A program made the translations under genes and the position numbers. A stretch of DNA of 47,538 nucleotides from Bacteroidales bacterium (GTDB lineage: Bacteria > Bacteroidota > Bacteroidia > Bacteroidales > Porphyromonadaceae). Location of the stretch: assembly GCA_004555765.1 (NCBI GenBank), contig SFHG01000008.1, forward strand, positions 1 through 47,538. The letters are read 5' to 3'. Positions 34,702 through 43,419 of the stretch are shown here, piece by piece. Positions within the stretch are counted from its first letter, which is position 1; every line of letters begins with the position of its first letter. The notes under the pieces are model-generated. The model saw nothing but the letters and a program-made list of their open reading frames with translations. It ran no database searches and was not told the origin of the DNA.

Positions 34702-36096
34702 ATGAGATACCTCACAGCGGACATCGGCAGCACATACACAAAGGTCACCGCCATCGATGCAGACGCGGAAGAGATACTCGGCACTTCGGCGGCTTTTACC
34801 ACCATAGAGACGGACGTGATGGAGGGCCTCTCCGAAGCCCTCTCCGGTCTGCGCGCCTCGATGGGAGCGGGCAAAGGAGAAGAGTGGAAGTATGACCGTT
34901 TCCTCTGCTGCTCCAGCGCCGCAGGGGGACTGAAGATGGTCGCCTCAGGTCTCGTACCCGTCCTTACGAGCAAAGCCGCACGTATGGCGGCCTCCAGCGC
35001 GGGTGCCAAAGTCGTCAAGACCTACTCCTACGAGATAAGCCCCTCCGAAGCCAAGGAAATCGAGTCAATAAACCCCGACCTCATCCTCCTCTGCGGAGGT
35101 ACGGACGGCGGCAATAAGGATGCCATCCTCAAAAACGCGGAGATCCTATCCCGCGTCCCCGGGCATTTCTCCCTCATCGTGGCGGGCAATAAGACGGCCG
35201 CCAAAGAGATCGAAGTCCTGCTCAAAGAGAGTGGGAAACCTTTCGTCATCACGGACAACGTGATGCCCTCCTTTAATGAGCTGAACATCGCCCCGGCCAA
35301 AAAGTGCATCACCCGCCTCTTCATCGAGCGCATCATCGAAGCCAAAGGTCTCTCCAAAGCCCAGGCTATGGCATACGGAGAGATCATCCCCACGCCTCTT
35401 GCCGTCCTCGGTGCCTGCGAGCTCCTCAGCAAAGGGTACCACGAAGAAGAGGGGCTGGGCGAACTGATGGCCGTCGACCTCGGTGGTGCCACGACCGATG
35501 TCTACTCTATGACTAAAGGCGAGCCGACAGCAGGCAATATCGTCCAAAGAGGGTTGCCCGAGCCTTTCTCCAAAAGAACCGTCGAAGGCGACCTCGGAAT
35601 GCGCTACTCGCTCTCCGCCCTTGCCGACGAGCTCGACCTCTATGGCGAAGCCGTGCGTGAGGGGCTGACGGAAGAGGCTCTAAGGGACTGGATAGAGCGG
35701 TGTGTCTCCAAGCCTTCGCTCAGAGCAGAGACGGAAGAAGAGGAGAAGTGCGAAATGATCCTCGCCCGCGGTGCCGTCCGCCTTGCCACCGACCGCCACT
35801 CGGGGCAGATGAAGAGTGTGTACACCCCTATGGGGCAGCTCTTTACCCTCACCGGCAAAGACCTCACCGGCGTGCAGAAAGTCCTCGGCATAGGTGGCGC
35901 GCTCATCCACAGCAAGGAGACAAAGGAGATCCTGAAAGGTGTCCTCTACGACCCGATGCGGTATGAGTTCGCCAAACCCAAAGACCCGGGCTTCCTCCTT
36001 GACCGCCGCTACATTATGGCATCTATGGGGCTGCTCAGCTCTTACGAACCACTTGCCGCGCTCCGCATCATGAAGAAATCACTGGCCACCCTGTGA
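34702..36096 (+). CDS. glmL: Glutamate mutase reactivating/accessory protein GlmL (MutL)
   Basis: 464 residues, an ASKHA-fold ATPase-like protein. The phosphate-1 motif is ADIGSTYTKV (6-15), and a second, DLGGATTDVYS, starts at Asp259. GlmL-type proteins sit between glmS and glmE in clostridia and are thought to repair or reload the mutase when its B12 cofactor is inactivated. Length is close to the clostridial family (about 460). Followed by a 179-base gap containing repeat copy H before glmE. Confidence 0.92.
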   Translation: MRYLTADIGSTYTKVTAIDADAEEILGTSAAFTTIETDVMEGLSEALSGLRASMGAGKGEEWKYDRFLCCSSAAGGLKMVASGLVPVLTSKAARMAASSAGAKVVKTYSYEISPSEAKEIESINPDLILLCGGTDGGNKDAILKNAEILSRVPGHFSLIVAGNKTAAKEIEVLLKESGKPFVITDNVMPSFNELNIAPAKKCITRLFIERIIEAKGLSKAQAMAYGEIIPTPLAVLGACELLSKGYHEEEGLGELMAVDLGGATTDVYSMTKGEPTAGNIVQRGLPEPFSKRTVEGDLGMRYSLSALADELDLYGEAVREGLTEEALRDWIERCVSKPSLRAETEEEEKCEMILARGAVRLATDRHSGQMKSVYTPMGQLFTLTGKDLTGVQKVLGIGGALIHSKETKEILKGVLYDPMRYEFAKPKDPGFLLDRRYIMASMGLLSSYEPLAALRIMKKSLATL

Positions 36097-36125
36097 GTCC
36101 GTCATCATAGACCCGTGTAGCTCTT

Positions 36126-36214
36126 TTTCACGAGACACGTACCGGGCGCTTTTTTTCGGTCAGACCCACACGAAACTTTCGGTCTGTACCGGACAAAGAC
36201 GAGATACGGGTCAA
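36126..36214. repeat. Intergenic palindromic repeat cluster, copy H (between glmL and glmE)
   Basis: GAGACACGTACCGGG near 36132, a T7 run at 36151-36157, GGTCTGTACC at 36181-36190 and GAGATACGGGTC near 36201. It splits the glutamate mutase operon. No strong stem-loop-T structure, so attenuation is only possible, not shown. Confidence 0.6.
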
Positions 36215-36275
36215 AATCGGAAGGACGATACGCAAGAGAAACAGATACAAACCACATACACCAAACCAATCAAGT

Positions 36276-37724
36276 ATGGAAGTCAGAAACGTCAAACTCA
36301 GTAATGACGAATTTTTCAAAGAGAGAGAAGAAGTCCTCGCCTCTTGGCCCACAGGTGCCGGCGTTGACTTCGACGAAGCGGTGAAGTACCAGCTCTCGAT
36401 ACCGGAGTCCAAGAGGTTTGACCTCAAGCTCCATAATGCGGAAAAAGAGGGCGTGACCCTCATCCAGCCGCGTGCCGGCGTGGCGCTCTACGAGGAGCAC
36501 ATCAAGCTGCTCCAGTTCCTTGAGACGGCAGGCGAAGCGGATCTCCTCCCCTCCACCGTGGACAGCTACACCCGTCTGAATAGGTACAAAGAGGCCGAAA
36601 ACGGTATCGAAAAAAGTAAAGAGAGCGGGCGCTCGATGCTCAACGGGTTCCCCATCGTCAACTACGGTGTCAATACCTGCCGCATCGTCACGAGCTCCGT
36701 CAAAAGCCCCGTGCAGGTACGCCACGGGACGCCCGATGCCCGTCTCCTCACCGAAATCTCCATAGCAGGGGGCTTTACCTCTTACGAAGGGGGCGGCATC
36801 TCCTATAACATCCCTTACTCCAAAGACTTCTCTCTCGAGAAGACGATCCGCTTCTGGCAGTACACCGACCGTCTCTGCGGACTGTACTCCGAAGCCGGCG
36901 TACACATCAACCGCGAGCCTTTCGGTCCCCTCACCGGGACACTGATCCCCCCCTGCGTCTCCAACTCCGTCGCCATCATCGAAGCCCTCCTGGCCGCTAC
37001 TCAGGGAGTGAAGGACATCACTGTCGGCTACGGACAGTGCGGGAACCTGATACAGGATGTGGCCGCCGTCCGCACGCTCAAGGAGCAGACCAAAGAATAC
37101 CTCGCCCGCTACGGCTACGACGACGTGCGTGTGACGACCGTATTCCACCAGTGGATGGGCGGTTTTCCGCAGGACGAAGCCAAGGCCTTCGGCGTCATCA
37201 GCTGGGGATCGGCGGCTGCCGCCCTCTCCAAGGCCAATAAGGTCATCGTCAAGACACCGCACGAAGCCATGGGCGTACCCACCAAAGAAGCCAATGCCGC
37301 AGGTCTTCGTGCCACCAAGCAGGTCATCAGCATGCTCCGCGACCAAGACTTCACGAACATCCCCGCCGTACTCTCAGAGGGCGAAATCATCCGCCGGGAA
37401 GTGGATCAGATACTGGACAAAGTGTTTGACCTTGGCGGCGGTGACGTGGCCAAAGGCACCATCGCGGCATTTGAAGCCGGTGTCTTGGACATTCCTTTCG
37501 CCCCCAGTAAGTACAACGCCGGTAAGCTGATGCCCGCCCGCGACAACGACGGCGCCGTCCGCATCCTCGAAATGGGCAATCTGCCTTTCAGTGACGAACT
37601 CAAGCAGTTCCACCGCGATAAGCTCGAAGAGCGCGCCCGCCAGGAGAAGCGCACCGTGAGCTTCCAGATGGTCATCGACGACGTGTACGCCATCTCCAAG
37701 GGCTTCCTCGTGGGTCGGAAATAA
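36276..37724 (+). CDS. glmE: Glutamate mutase large (epsilon) subunit
   Basis: 482 residues, the TIM-barrel catalytic subunit. VQVRHGTPDARLL, FTSYEGGGISYNIPYSK and HQWMGGFPQDEAKA are well-conserved substrate and cofactor blocks of methylaspartate mutase E (483 residues in Clostridium cochlearium). It binds glutamate and, with GlmS, the adenosylcobalamin radical system. Its ATG at 36276 follows copy H of the repeat family; copy I follows it. No adjacent ribosome site of Shine-Dalgarno type, as usual here. Confidence 0.96.
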   Translation: MEVRNVKLSNDEFFKEREEVLASWPTGAGVDFDEAVKYQLSIPESKRFDLKLHNAEKEGVTLIQPRAGVALYEEHIKLLQFLETAGEADLLPSTVDSYTRLNRYKEAENGIEKSKESGRSMLNGFPIVNYGVNTCRIVTSSVKSPVQVRHGTPDARLLTEISIAGGFTSYEGGGISYNIPYSKDFSLEKTIRFWQYTDRLCGLYSEAGVHINREPFGPLTGTLIPPCVSNSVAIIEALLAATQGVKDITVGYGQCGNLIQDVAAVRTLKEQTKEYLARYGYDDVRVTTVFHQWMGGFPQDEAKAFGVISWGSAAAALSKANKVIVKTPHEAMGVPTKEANAAGLRATKQVISMLRDQDFTNIPAVLSEGEIIRREVDQILDKVFDLGGGDVAKGTIAAFEAGVLDIPFAPSKYNAGKLMPARDNDGAVRILEMGNLPFSDELKQFHRDKLEERARQEKRTVSFQMVIDDVYAISKGFLVGRK

Positions 37725-37746
37725 ATATCGCCATACCGCTCATCCG

Positions 37747-37834
37747 CCGGGATACGTACCGGGAAGAGTTCCTCGGTACGTATCTCACGGGAGCGGGACA
37801 CAGACCAAGGCCGGCGTCTCGGTACGTACCGGAT
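37747..37834. repeat. Intergenic palindromic repeat cluster, copy I (between glmE and mal)
   Basis: GATACGTACCG (37751-37761) pairs perfectly with CGGTACGTATC (37774-37784), an 11-bp stem with a 12-base loop. GACACAGACC follows at 37797-37806 and GGTACGTACC at 37821-37830. No T-run follows the first stem directly, so it may protect or process the transcript rather than end it. Confidence 0.72.
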
Positions 37835-37894
37835 TTTTCGTCCGGCTGGGACAATGAAAACTATCCAAATAACCACACAAAATAATTACCTGTC

Positions 37895-39139
37895 ATGAAA
37901 ATAAAGAAGGTAGTATGCGCCGCCGGTAAAACGGGCTTTTACTTCGACGACCAAAGAGCCATTAAGAAAGGTGCGAAAGCCGACGGGGCTTTCTACGAAG
38001 GCACGCCTGTAACCGAAGGGTTCACGGGAGTTCGCCAGGCCGGCGAATCCATCTCCGTCCTCTTCATCCTCGAAGACGGCACCATCGCCCACGGCGACTG
38101 TGCGGCGGTTCAGTACTCAGGTGCGGGCGGACGCGATCCGCTCTTTTTGGCAGAAAACTTCATCCCCGTCATTATGAAGGAGATCGCTCCTATGTATGAG
38201 GGCAAAGAGATCACCACATTCCGCGAAATGGCAGACCGGGTGGATAAGTTCGTCGACCCCAAGACCAAGAAACAGTACCACACCGCCATCCGCTACGGCG
38301 TAACCCAAGCCTGCCTCGATGCCGTCGCCAAAGCAGGCCGTAAGCTGATGGCTCAAGTGGTGGCCGAGGAATACGGCACCAAGATCGCGGACAAGATGAT
38401 TCCCATCTTTACCCAGTCCGGAGACGACCGCTACCTCAATGCCGATAAGATGATTATGAAGGAAGCCGAAGTACTCCCCCACGCGCTCTTCAACCACGTG
38501 GCGGACAAGACGGGCCTCAAGGGCGAAAAGCTCCGCGACTACGTCATCTGGCTCCGCAACCGTGTCCTCGAAAAGCGTGTGAATAAGGACTATAACCCCG
38601 TCTTCCACATCGATGTCTACGGTACACTCGGCGTAGTCTTCGACAACGACTTCGAGAAAATAGCAGACTACATCGGCGATCTCGCAGAGCAGGCTAAGCC
38701 TTTCCACCTACGTATCGAAGGGCCCGTGGACGTGGAAGAGAAGTGGGCGCAGATAGATGCCCTCAAGAAGATCCGCGAGTTTATGGATGCCAAAGGCATC
38801 GATGCCGAGATCGTGGCCGACGAGTGGTGCAACACCCTCGAAGACATCATCGACTTCTCCGAAGCCAAAGCGGGTCACATGGCACAAATCAAGACCCCGG
38901 ACCTCGGCGGCATCAATAACGCCATCGAAGCCGTCCTTTACTGCAAAGAACACGGCATGGGGGCTTACCTCGGCGGTACCTGCAACGAGACCAACCGATC
39001 CGCCGAAGTCTGCGCCAACATCGCTATGGCTACTTCCCCCGTCCAGACACTCGCCAAACCCGGTATGGGTGTCGATGAGGGCTATATGATTATGTACAAC
39101 GAGATGAGCCGCATCCTCGCACTCAAGGACGTCCTCTGA
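37895..39139 (+). CDS. mal: Methylaspartate ammonia-lyase
   Basis: 414 residues, enolase superfamily. Magnesium ligands are Asp240 (FHIDVYGT), Glu275 (LRIEGPVD) and Asp309 (VADEWCN); the catalytic base is Lys333 (AQIKTPDLGG). These are each offset by two from the Clostridium tetanomorphum enzyme (238, 273, 307, 331). It deaminates 3-methylaspartate to mesaconate, directly after glutamate mutase. It is 24 bases before the AtuA-family gene, so the downstream three genes are clearly co-transcribed with it. Confidence 0.97.
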   Translation: MKIKKVVCAAGKTGFYFDDQRAIKKGAKADGAFYEGTPVTEGFTGVRQAGESISVLFILEDGTIAHGDCAAVQYSGAGGRDPLFLAENFIPVIMKEIAPMYEGKEITTFREMADRVDKFVDPKTKKQYHTAIRYGVTQACLDAVAKAGRKLMAQVVAEEYGTKIADKMIPIFTQSGDDRYLNADKMIMKEAEVLPHALFNHVADKTGLKGEKLRDYVIWLRNRVLEKRVNKDYNPVFHIDVYGTLGVVFDNDFEKIADYIGDLAEQAKPFHLRIEGPVDVEEKWAQIDALKKIREFMDAKGIDAEIVADEWCNTLEDIIDFSEAKAGHMAQIKTPDLGGINNAIEAVLYCKEHGMGAYLGGTCNETNRSAEVCANIAMATSPVQTLAKPGMGVDEGYMIMYNEMSRILALKDVL

Positions 39140-39163
39140 TCACCCCGGAAAAAGTTATTTGAT

Positions 39164-40543
39164 ATGAAAGAGATAAGAGTACTCTCCCCTACGGCCATCC
39201 TCGGATACGGCTTCCCGGTAGAGTCATTTGAAGAAGGGATGAAACGTCATCCCGATGTGATAGCCGTCGACGCAGGCTCCACAGACCCCGGTCCCTACTA
39301 CCTCGGTGCCGGCATTTCCTTCACGGACCGCAACTCCGTGAAGCGCGACCTCGACATTATGATCCCTGCAGCCATTAAGGAAGGCATCCCCGTCATCATA
39401 GGTACGGGTGGCGGATCCGGAGCCAGACCCCACGTGGCGATCGTACGCCAAATCATCGAAGAGATAGCGGCGGCGCACAAGCTCTCCTTTAAGTACGCAG
39501 AGATTTGCTCCGAGCTCGACAAGGACCTCGTCCGCACCTACTACAAAAAAGGTCTCATATCCCCGCTCGAACCTGCTCCCGAACTCGAAGAGAAGGACAT
39601 TGAGGAGGCGGTGCACATCGTGGCTCAAATCGGCGAAGAGCCTTACATCAAAGCACTCGACGAGGGCGCACAGGTCATCCTCGCCGGCCGGTCCTATGAC
39701 CCGAGTGTCTTTGCTGCACTCCCGATTAAGCAGGGCTTCCCCAAGGGGCTTGCCATCCACATGGGTAAGATCCTCGAGTGTGCGGCAATAGCAGCGTTGC
39801 CCGGCTCCGGGAGCGACTGTATGTTCGGGTACCTGAGGGAAGATCATTTCGAGCTCGAAACCCTCTCTCCCCTGCGTAAGTGCACGACACTCTCCATAGC
39901 CGCACACACGCTCTACGAGAAGTCCAATCCTTACGAACTCCCCGGCCCCGGCGGAAGACTTAACCTGCACGGTACGACGTTCGAGCAAGTTGCGGACAAC
40001 CGTGTCCGCGTCTCAGGGACAGTCTTTGAGCCGACGGACGGGTACTTTGTCAAACTCGAAGGGGTACGCAGCGTCGGTTTCCGTACGATCTCCTGCGCCG
40101 CGATAGCCGACCCGATCCTCATCTCCAAGATAGACGAAGTCAAAGAAGCGGTACGGGCACGCGTGGAAAACAACTTCAAGGACTACGGTCTCGGAGACTA
40201 CTTCCTCGACTTCAAGATCTATGGGCGTGCGGGCATCATGAGTATGTTCCCTGCTTATAAAGCCGAGCCGGGCAACGAGCTCCTGATGATCATAGAAGTG
40301 GTCGCCAAGAGCCAGGACGCAGCCGACACGCTCTGCTCCTTCACGCGCTCCACTTTCCTCCACTACGGCTACGAAGGGCGTATGTCCACGGCCGGCAACC
40401 TTGCCTTCCCCTTCAGTCCGTCCGACGCGCACATGGGTGAAGTCTTCGAGTTTAACCTCTATCACCTGATGAAGGTCGAAGACCCCACCTCCCTATTTCC
40501 GATCACTTACCGTCACTTTGAAGGCGGTCACGCAAAAGCATAA
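39164..40543 (+). CDS. AtuA-family protein (DUF1446), role unknown
   Basis: 459 residues. The N-terminal Rossmann-like part (IAVDAGSTDPGPYYLGAG, then IIGTGGGSGARPH at 78-90) and LAGRSYDPSVFAALPIKQG match the acyclic-terpene-utilisation AtuA family as I remember it. No membrane segment or signal, so cytoplasmic. The Gly-rich loops suggest a nucleotide or acyl-CoA ligand, but no reaction is established for the family. It sits 24 bases after mal and 9 bases before the DUF4387 gene, a pairing common to AtuA proteins. In glutamate-mutase organisms this pair may act on mesaconate or a later intermediate; that is a guess from context only. Confidence 0.85.
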   Translation: MKEIRVLSPTAILGYGFPVESFEEGMKRHPDVIAVDAGSTDPGPYYLGAGISFTDRNSVKRDLDIMIPAAIKEGIPVIIGTGGGSGARPHVAIVRQIIEEIAAAHKLSFKYAEICSELDKDLVRTYYKKGLISPLEPAPELEEKDIEEAVHIVAQIGEEPYIKALDEGAQVILAGRSYDPSVFAALPIKQGFPKGLAIHMGKILECAAIAALPGSGSDCMFGYLREDHFELETLSPLRKCTTLSIAAHTLYEKSNPYELPGPGGRLNLHGTTFEQVADNRVRVSGTVFEPTDGYFVKLEGVRSVGFRTISCAAIADPILISKIDEVKEAVRARVENNFKDYGLGDYFLDFKIYGRAGIMSMFPAYKAEPGNELLMIIEVVAKSQDAADTLCSFTRSTFLHYGYEGRMSTAGNLAFPFSPSDAHMGEVFEFNLYHLMKVEDPTSLFPITYRHFEGGHAKA

Positions 40544-40552
40544 TATAAGAGT

Positions 40553-40876
40553 ATGAAAACTTATCGTCTTCGTGATCTCGCCAGTGTCATCCGGAGCAAA
40601 AACTCCGGTCCCTACGAGCTCACTTTCGATGTCATCTTCAAGGATTTCGACGGATACAATTTCTTCAAGGCGCACCAAGTGATGACGCCCGAAGTCTTTG
40701 CGGGACTTTACAGCATTGATGTGGAGGACATTCTCCACGTCATCTACTTCGATCCCGCCAAGGCGGTCAAAGTGACCATCAAACGTCCCATACCGAGCGG
40801 TGCACTTGGCGAGACGGACGTCTACGGAGCCCAGCAGCATGCCCCGCTGATGAACTTCTCTTTCGATGCGGAATAA
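40553..40876 (+). CDS. DUF4387 protein, partner of AtuA
   Basis: 107 residues, soluble, no signal. RDLASVIRSKNSGPYELTFDVIF and IPSGALGETDVYGAQQH are the recognisable blocks of DUF4387 as I recall it. This small family nearly always accompanies AtuA-like proteins, either as a separate gene or a C-terminal fusion, which suggests a two-subunit enzyme. The GALGETDVYGAQQHAPL tail is Gly/His-rich and could be part of an active site. It overlaps the P-loop gene by 11 bases. Confidence 0.8.
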   Translation: MKTYRLRDLASVIRSKNSGPYELTFDVIFKDFDGYNFFKAHQVMTPEVFAGLYSIDVEDILHVIYFDPAKAVKVTIKRPIPSGALGETDVYGAQQHAPLMNFSFDAE

Positions 40877-41834
40877 CGGGCAGCACGCCGTCCCCAAGCG
40901 GATACAGGAGTACACCGTAGCCACGCAATACTATGCTCCCCGGGGAAAAGAGAGACTCCTCAACCTCGGGGAGCAGATTGCACAGCGCCATCTCTCCTAC
41001 ACAGACCGTCTCATAGGCTTCATCGGGGACTCGGGGTCGGGCAAAAGCTCCCTCATACGGGGCATATTTCCGGGTCTCGAGCTCACCAATGACGACGATA
41101 TCCTATCCCCACGCAAGCTGATGCAGGTACGCGACTTCTCGGAAACCGTGCCTACCGCCTCCACGTACCACATCGATATGCGGTTTCAGACGGCGTTCAC
41201 GCAGATGTACGAGATTACGGACTTCGTCACGAGGCGTCTTGAAGAGGGCAGGCGCATTGTCGTCGAGCACTTCAACCTCCTCGCACCGGCCTTGGGGCGC
41301 AACGCGGATCTCCTCATCGCCATCGGAGAGGAGATCATCGTCACGCGCCCCACGATTTTCGGACCTCAGCCCGATCGGCTCTACGACATCGTGCATACCT
41401 CGCTCCGTTACCGAAAGATGGCGCATACGGCAGAGGAAATCACCTCTATTGCGCTCTTCGAGCTCTTCGGTCTCGGAGTGCACGAGTACTACTCGGCGGA
41501 TGTGAGAAACGGATACGTCCTCAAGTTTAACGAAAAGCCGCATATTGATCTTGCACTCCTGGAAAAGAGGATCAAGGAGCTGATCGACCAAGACCTCCCC
41601 GTCAATTACCACGACGAGGACGAAATCACGGTAGGCGAGCTCGTCCTGCCTTGTGAAGGTCCCCGGCTTCACGTCCACTCCACCGGCGACATCGAAAACT
41701 TCAGGGTCTACCCCGAACTGGTCTACGACAAACGCTACGACGCGTGGTGCCTCGTGGGACTTGTCGGAGACGACGGTGCTTCTGCCGAAGACATTGACCT
41801 CTCCAATCGCAACACCGATTATTTCCTTCGCTAA
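40866..41834 (+). CDS. P-loop protein with 'alanyl-tRNA synthetase second additional domain' resemblance
   Basis: 322 residues. Walker A is GFIGDSGSGKSSLIRG (51-66; Lys60). A Walker-B-like hydrophobic strand (RRIVVEHFNLLAPAL) and NADLLIAIGEEIIVTR follow. The C-terminal part (IKELIDQDLPVNYHDEDEITVG..., with GPRLHVHSTGD) resembles the editing-like region that gave related proteins their odd name. Similar P-loop genes end clostridial methylaspartate operons, from memory. It starts inside the DUF4387 gene (11-base overlap). A kinase, NTP-driven chaperone or tRNA-linked role are all possible. A strong terminator follows 42 bases after its stop. Confidence 0.75.
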   Translation: MRNNGQHAVPKRIQEYTVATQYYAPRGKERLLNLGEQIAQRHLSYTDRLIGFIGDSGSGKSSLIRGIFPGLELTNDDDILSPRKLMQVRDFSETVPTASTYHIDMRFQTAFTQMYEITDFVTRRLEEGRRIVVEHFNLLAPALGRNADLLIAIGEEIIVTRPTIFGPQPDRLYDIVHTSLRYRKMAHTAEEITSIALFELFGLGVHEYYSADVRNGYVLKFNEKPHIDLALLEKRIKELIDQDLPVNYHDEDEITVGELVLPCEGPRLHVHSTGDIENFRVYPELVYDKRYDAWCLVGLVGDDGASAEDIDLSNRNTDYFLR

Positions 41835-41875
41835 GATTCAAAGTACCCGATTAGTTTCGGTCTGTACCATACGAT

Positions 41876-41921
41876 AAAATTGGTCTGTATCTCGTTTGAG
41901 TGAGATACAGACCAATTTTTT
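41876..41921 (+). terminator. Strong hairpin terminator of the glutamate mutase operon (repeat copy K)
   Basis: An 18-bp perfect stem: AAAATTGGTCTGTATCTC (41876-41893) with GAGATACAGACCAATTTT (41902-41919), 8-base loop, then more T residues. The A-run on the other strand makes it work in both directions, fitting its place between the convergent operon and the ROK gene. The stem is built from the same GGTCTGTATCTC module as the intergenic repeat family; another GGTCTGTACC lies at 41859-41868. Confidence 0.88.
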
Positions 41922-41925
41922 CTTC

Positions 41926-41939
41926 CCGGTACGTACCGG
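41926..41939. repeat. 14-base perfect palindrome of the intergenic family
   Basis: CCGGTACGTACCGG, directly downstream of the terminator hairpin. The identical palindrome follows the copy D hairpin at 20972-20985 with similar flanking bases (TCTTCC before, A after). Confidence 0.8.
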
Positions 41940-41994
41940 ATTATCCCTTTGTCTTATCGGGCAGGGGGAACCCGGTTTGGTGAGGGTCCTGTCC

Positions 41995-43227
41995 TTAGAG
42001 CTGTGCGATGGCTTTTTTGCGGGCAAGCATACAAGCTCCCATCACACCTGCATAACGCATCAGGAGGGAGGTGCGGAGCTTCGTGTCGTGGTTGACCATA
42101 TTGAGCGAATACTTCCGTATCGCCCCCTTCAGGGGCTGAAGGAGATAGTCTCCGGCGCGTGCAAGTATGCCGCCGATGATGACCGTATTGGGGTTAAAGA
42201 CGTTGATGAGGCTCGCGATGTGCATACCCAGATTCTGCCCCACTTCTTCTATAATCTCGATGCAGAGCAGATCTTCGTGGACAGCGGCTTCGATGATGTC
42301 GTGGACGGAAATCATCTTCTCAAGGTCTTCGCGGGTGTAGTTCTCTGCGGGGTCGACGAGGCTGGAAGTCCCGCCGGCGAGTACGCGGTCTATGAACTTT
42401 CTGTGGAGTGCGGATCCGGATGCCTCTGTCTCCAAGCAACCCTTCTTGCCGCAATGGCACAGGACTTCGTTTTCGTAGGCGTGTATGTGTCCAAACTCTC
42501 CCGAGAAACCGCTCTTCCCGGCATAGGGTTTGCCGTCGACGATGATACCGAGCCCGAGTCCCCAGGAGACGTTCACGAAGAGCATATTCTTTCCGACCTC
42601 GTCGTCATTCATCATGTACTCGCCGAATGCCGCGGCTCGTGAGTCGTTGTCGATGAAGGTGTTCAAGCCGATCTTTTGGCTCAATACTTTGCCGAGCGGT
42701 ACCTCGGAGAAGTTGAAGTAGGTGTAGCTGTACCCGGTCTCGGGGTTGAGCCGTCCGAAGATATTGATGCCCACGGAGACGATGCGGGCGCGATCTTTGG
42801 GATCTCCGGAGTCGATGAAGCGGTTCACTTCGGCACACAGGCTGTCCAAGCACTCGACCGTATTCTCGAACTTAAACGGGGTATCCATCTCTTCGCGCAG
42901 CTGTTCGCCCGAGAAGTTGACAAGGACAAGGTTCATCTTGTCGTTGGTGAAGTCCACTCCGAGGAAGTAGCAGTTGTCGGGGTTCAGCCCGTAGAGAAAC
43001 GGGTGCCGCCCGCCACTGGTCTCGAGTTTGCCGTGATTTTCAAGCAAACCCGTTTCCACCATCTCACTCACCATTTTGCTGGCGGTGGGGACGGAGACTT
43101 CGAGGTACTTGGACAGGTTCGGCAAGGTATCGGCTCCCTCGTCGATGATGTGTTCGATTATGCGTTTCTTGTAAAAAATGGACTTTGGGGAAACATCAAA
43201 CAGTTCCCGAAATTGCTCTGCTGTCAT
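41995..43227 (-). CDS. ROK-family transcriptional regulator (or sugar kinase-like repressor)
   Basis: 410 residues from the ATG at 43227. The frame is open to 43284, but the promoter -7 box (43282-43289) rules out starts there. The N-terminal winged helix (about 10-75, LPNLSKYLEVSVPTASKMVSEMVETGLLE) is followed by the ROK domain with ATP-site loops and the zinc motif CHCGKKGC (Cys257, Cys259, Cys264). NagC/XylR-type ROK repressors respond to sugars. It converges on the glutamate mutase operon, but shared regulation is unproven. Confidence 0.9.
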   Translation of the reverse strand: MTAEQFRELFDVSPKSIFYKKRIIEHIIDEGADTLPNLSKYLEVSVPTASKMVSEMVETGLLENHGKLETSGGRHPFLYGLNPDNCYFLGVDFTNDKMNLVLVNFSGEQLREEMDTPFKFENTVECLDSLCAEVNRFIDSGDPKDRARIVSVGINIFGRLNPETGYSYTYFNFSEVPLGKVLSQKIGLNTFIDNDSRAAAFGEYMMNDDEVGKNMLFVNVSWGLGLGIIVDGKPYAGKSGFSGEFGHIHAYENEVLCHCGKKGCLETEASGSALHRKFIDRVLAGGTSSLVDPAENYTREDLEKMISVHDIIEAAVHEDLLCIEIIEEVGQNLGMHIASLINVFNPNTVIIGGILARAGDYLLQPLKGAIRKYSLNMVNHDTKLRTSLLMRYAGVMGACMLARKKAIAQL

Positions 43228-43281
43228 ATCTATGATGTAGTGGTCGATCGTTCCGGATCCGAGACACTCGTTTCCGACACA

Positions 43282-43314
43282 CAAAGATAAGTATTCTCTA
43301 TGAGATCTTCCAAA
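43282..43314 (-). promoter_or_regulatory. Bacteroidota-type promoter of the ROK gene
   Basis: TTTG at 43314-43311, a 21-base spacer, then TATCTTTG at 43289-43282, both exact. The leader to the ATG at 43227 is about 50 bases. Confidence 0.8.
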
Positions 43315-43323
43315 TTTCGCCGA

Positions 43324-43354
43324 AAAAATTAAGGAACCTCCGTCCGGAGCTTCC
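43324..43354 (-). terminator. Rho-independent terminator of bioD
   Basis: GGAACCTCCG (43333-43342) and CGGAGCTTCC (43345-43354) form a near-perfect stem. On the minus strand it is followed by TTAATTTTTT (43332 to 43323). It lies about 65 bases past the bioD stop. Confidence 0.8.
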
Positions 43355-43419
43355 CGGGTTTTGATTTGAACGTTTCAAAACGGCTCATTTTAATTAACAC
43401 GAGTATCAGAAACGACCCT

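Noticed and set aside
34014..41939. Intergenic GGTCTGT/GGTACGTACC clusters as a CRISPR array
   Set aside because: Spacing is irregular, copies are few per locus and scattered across many gaps, and no cas gene is present.
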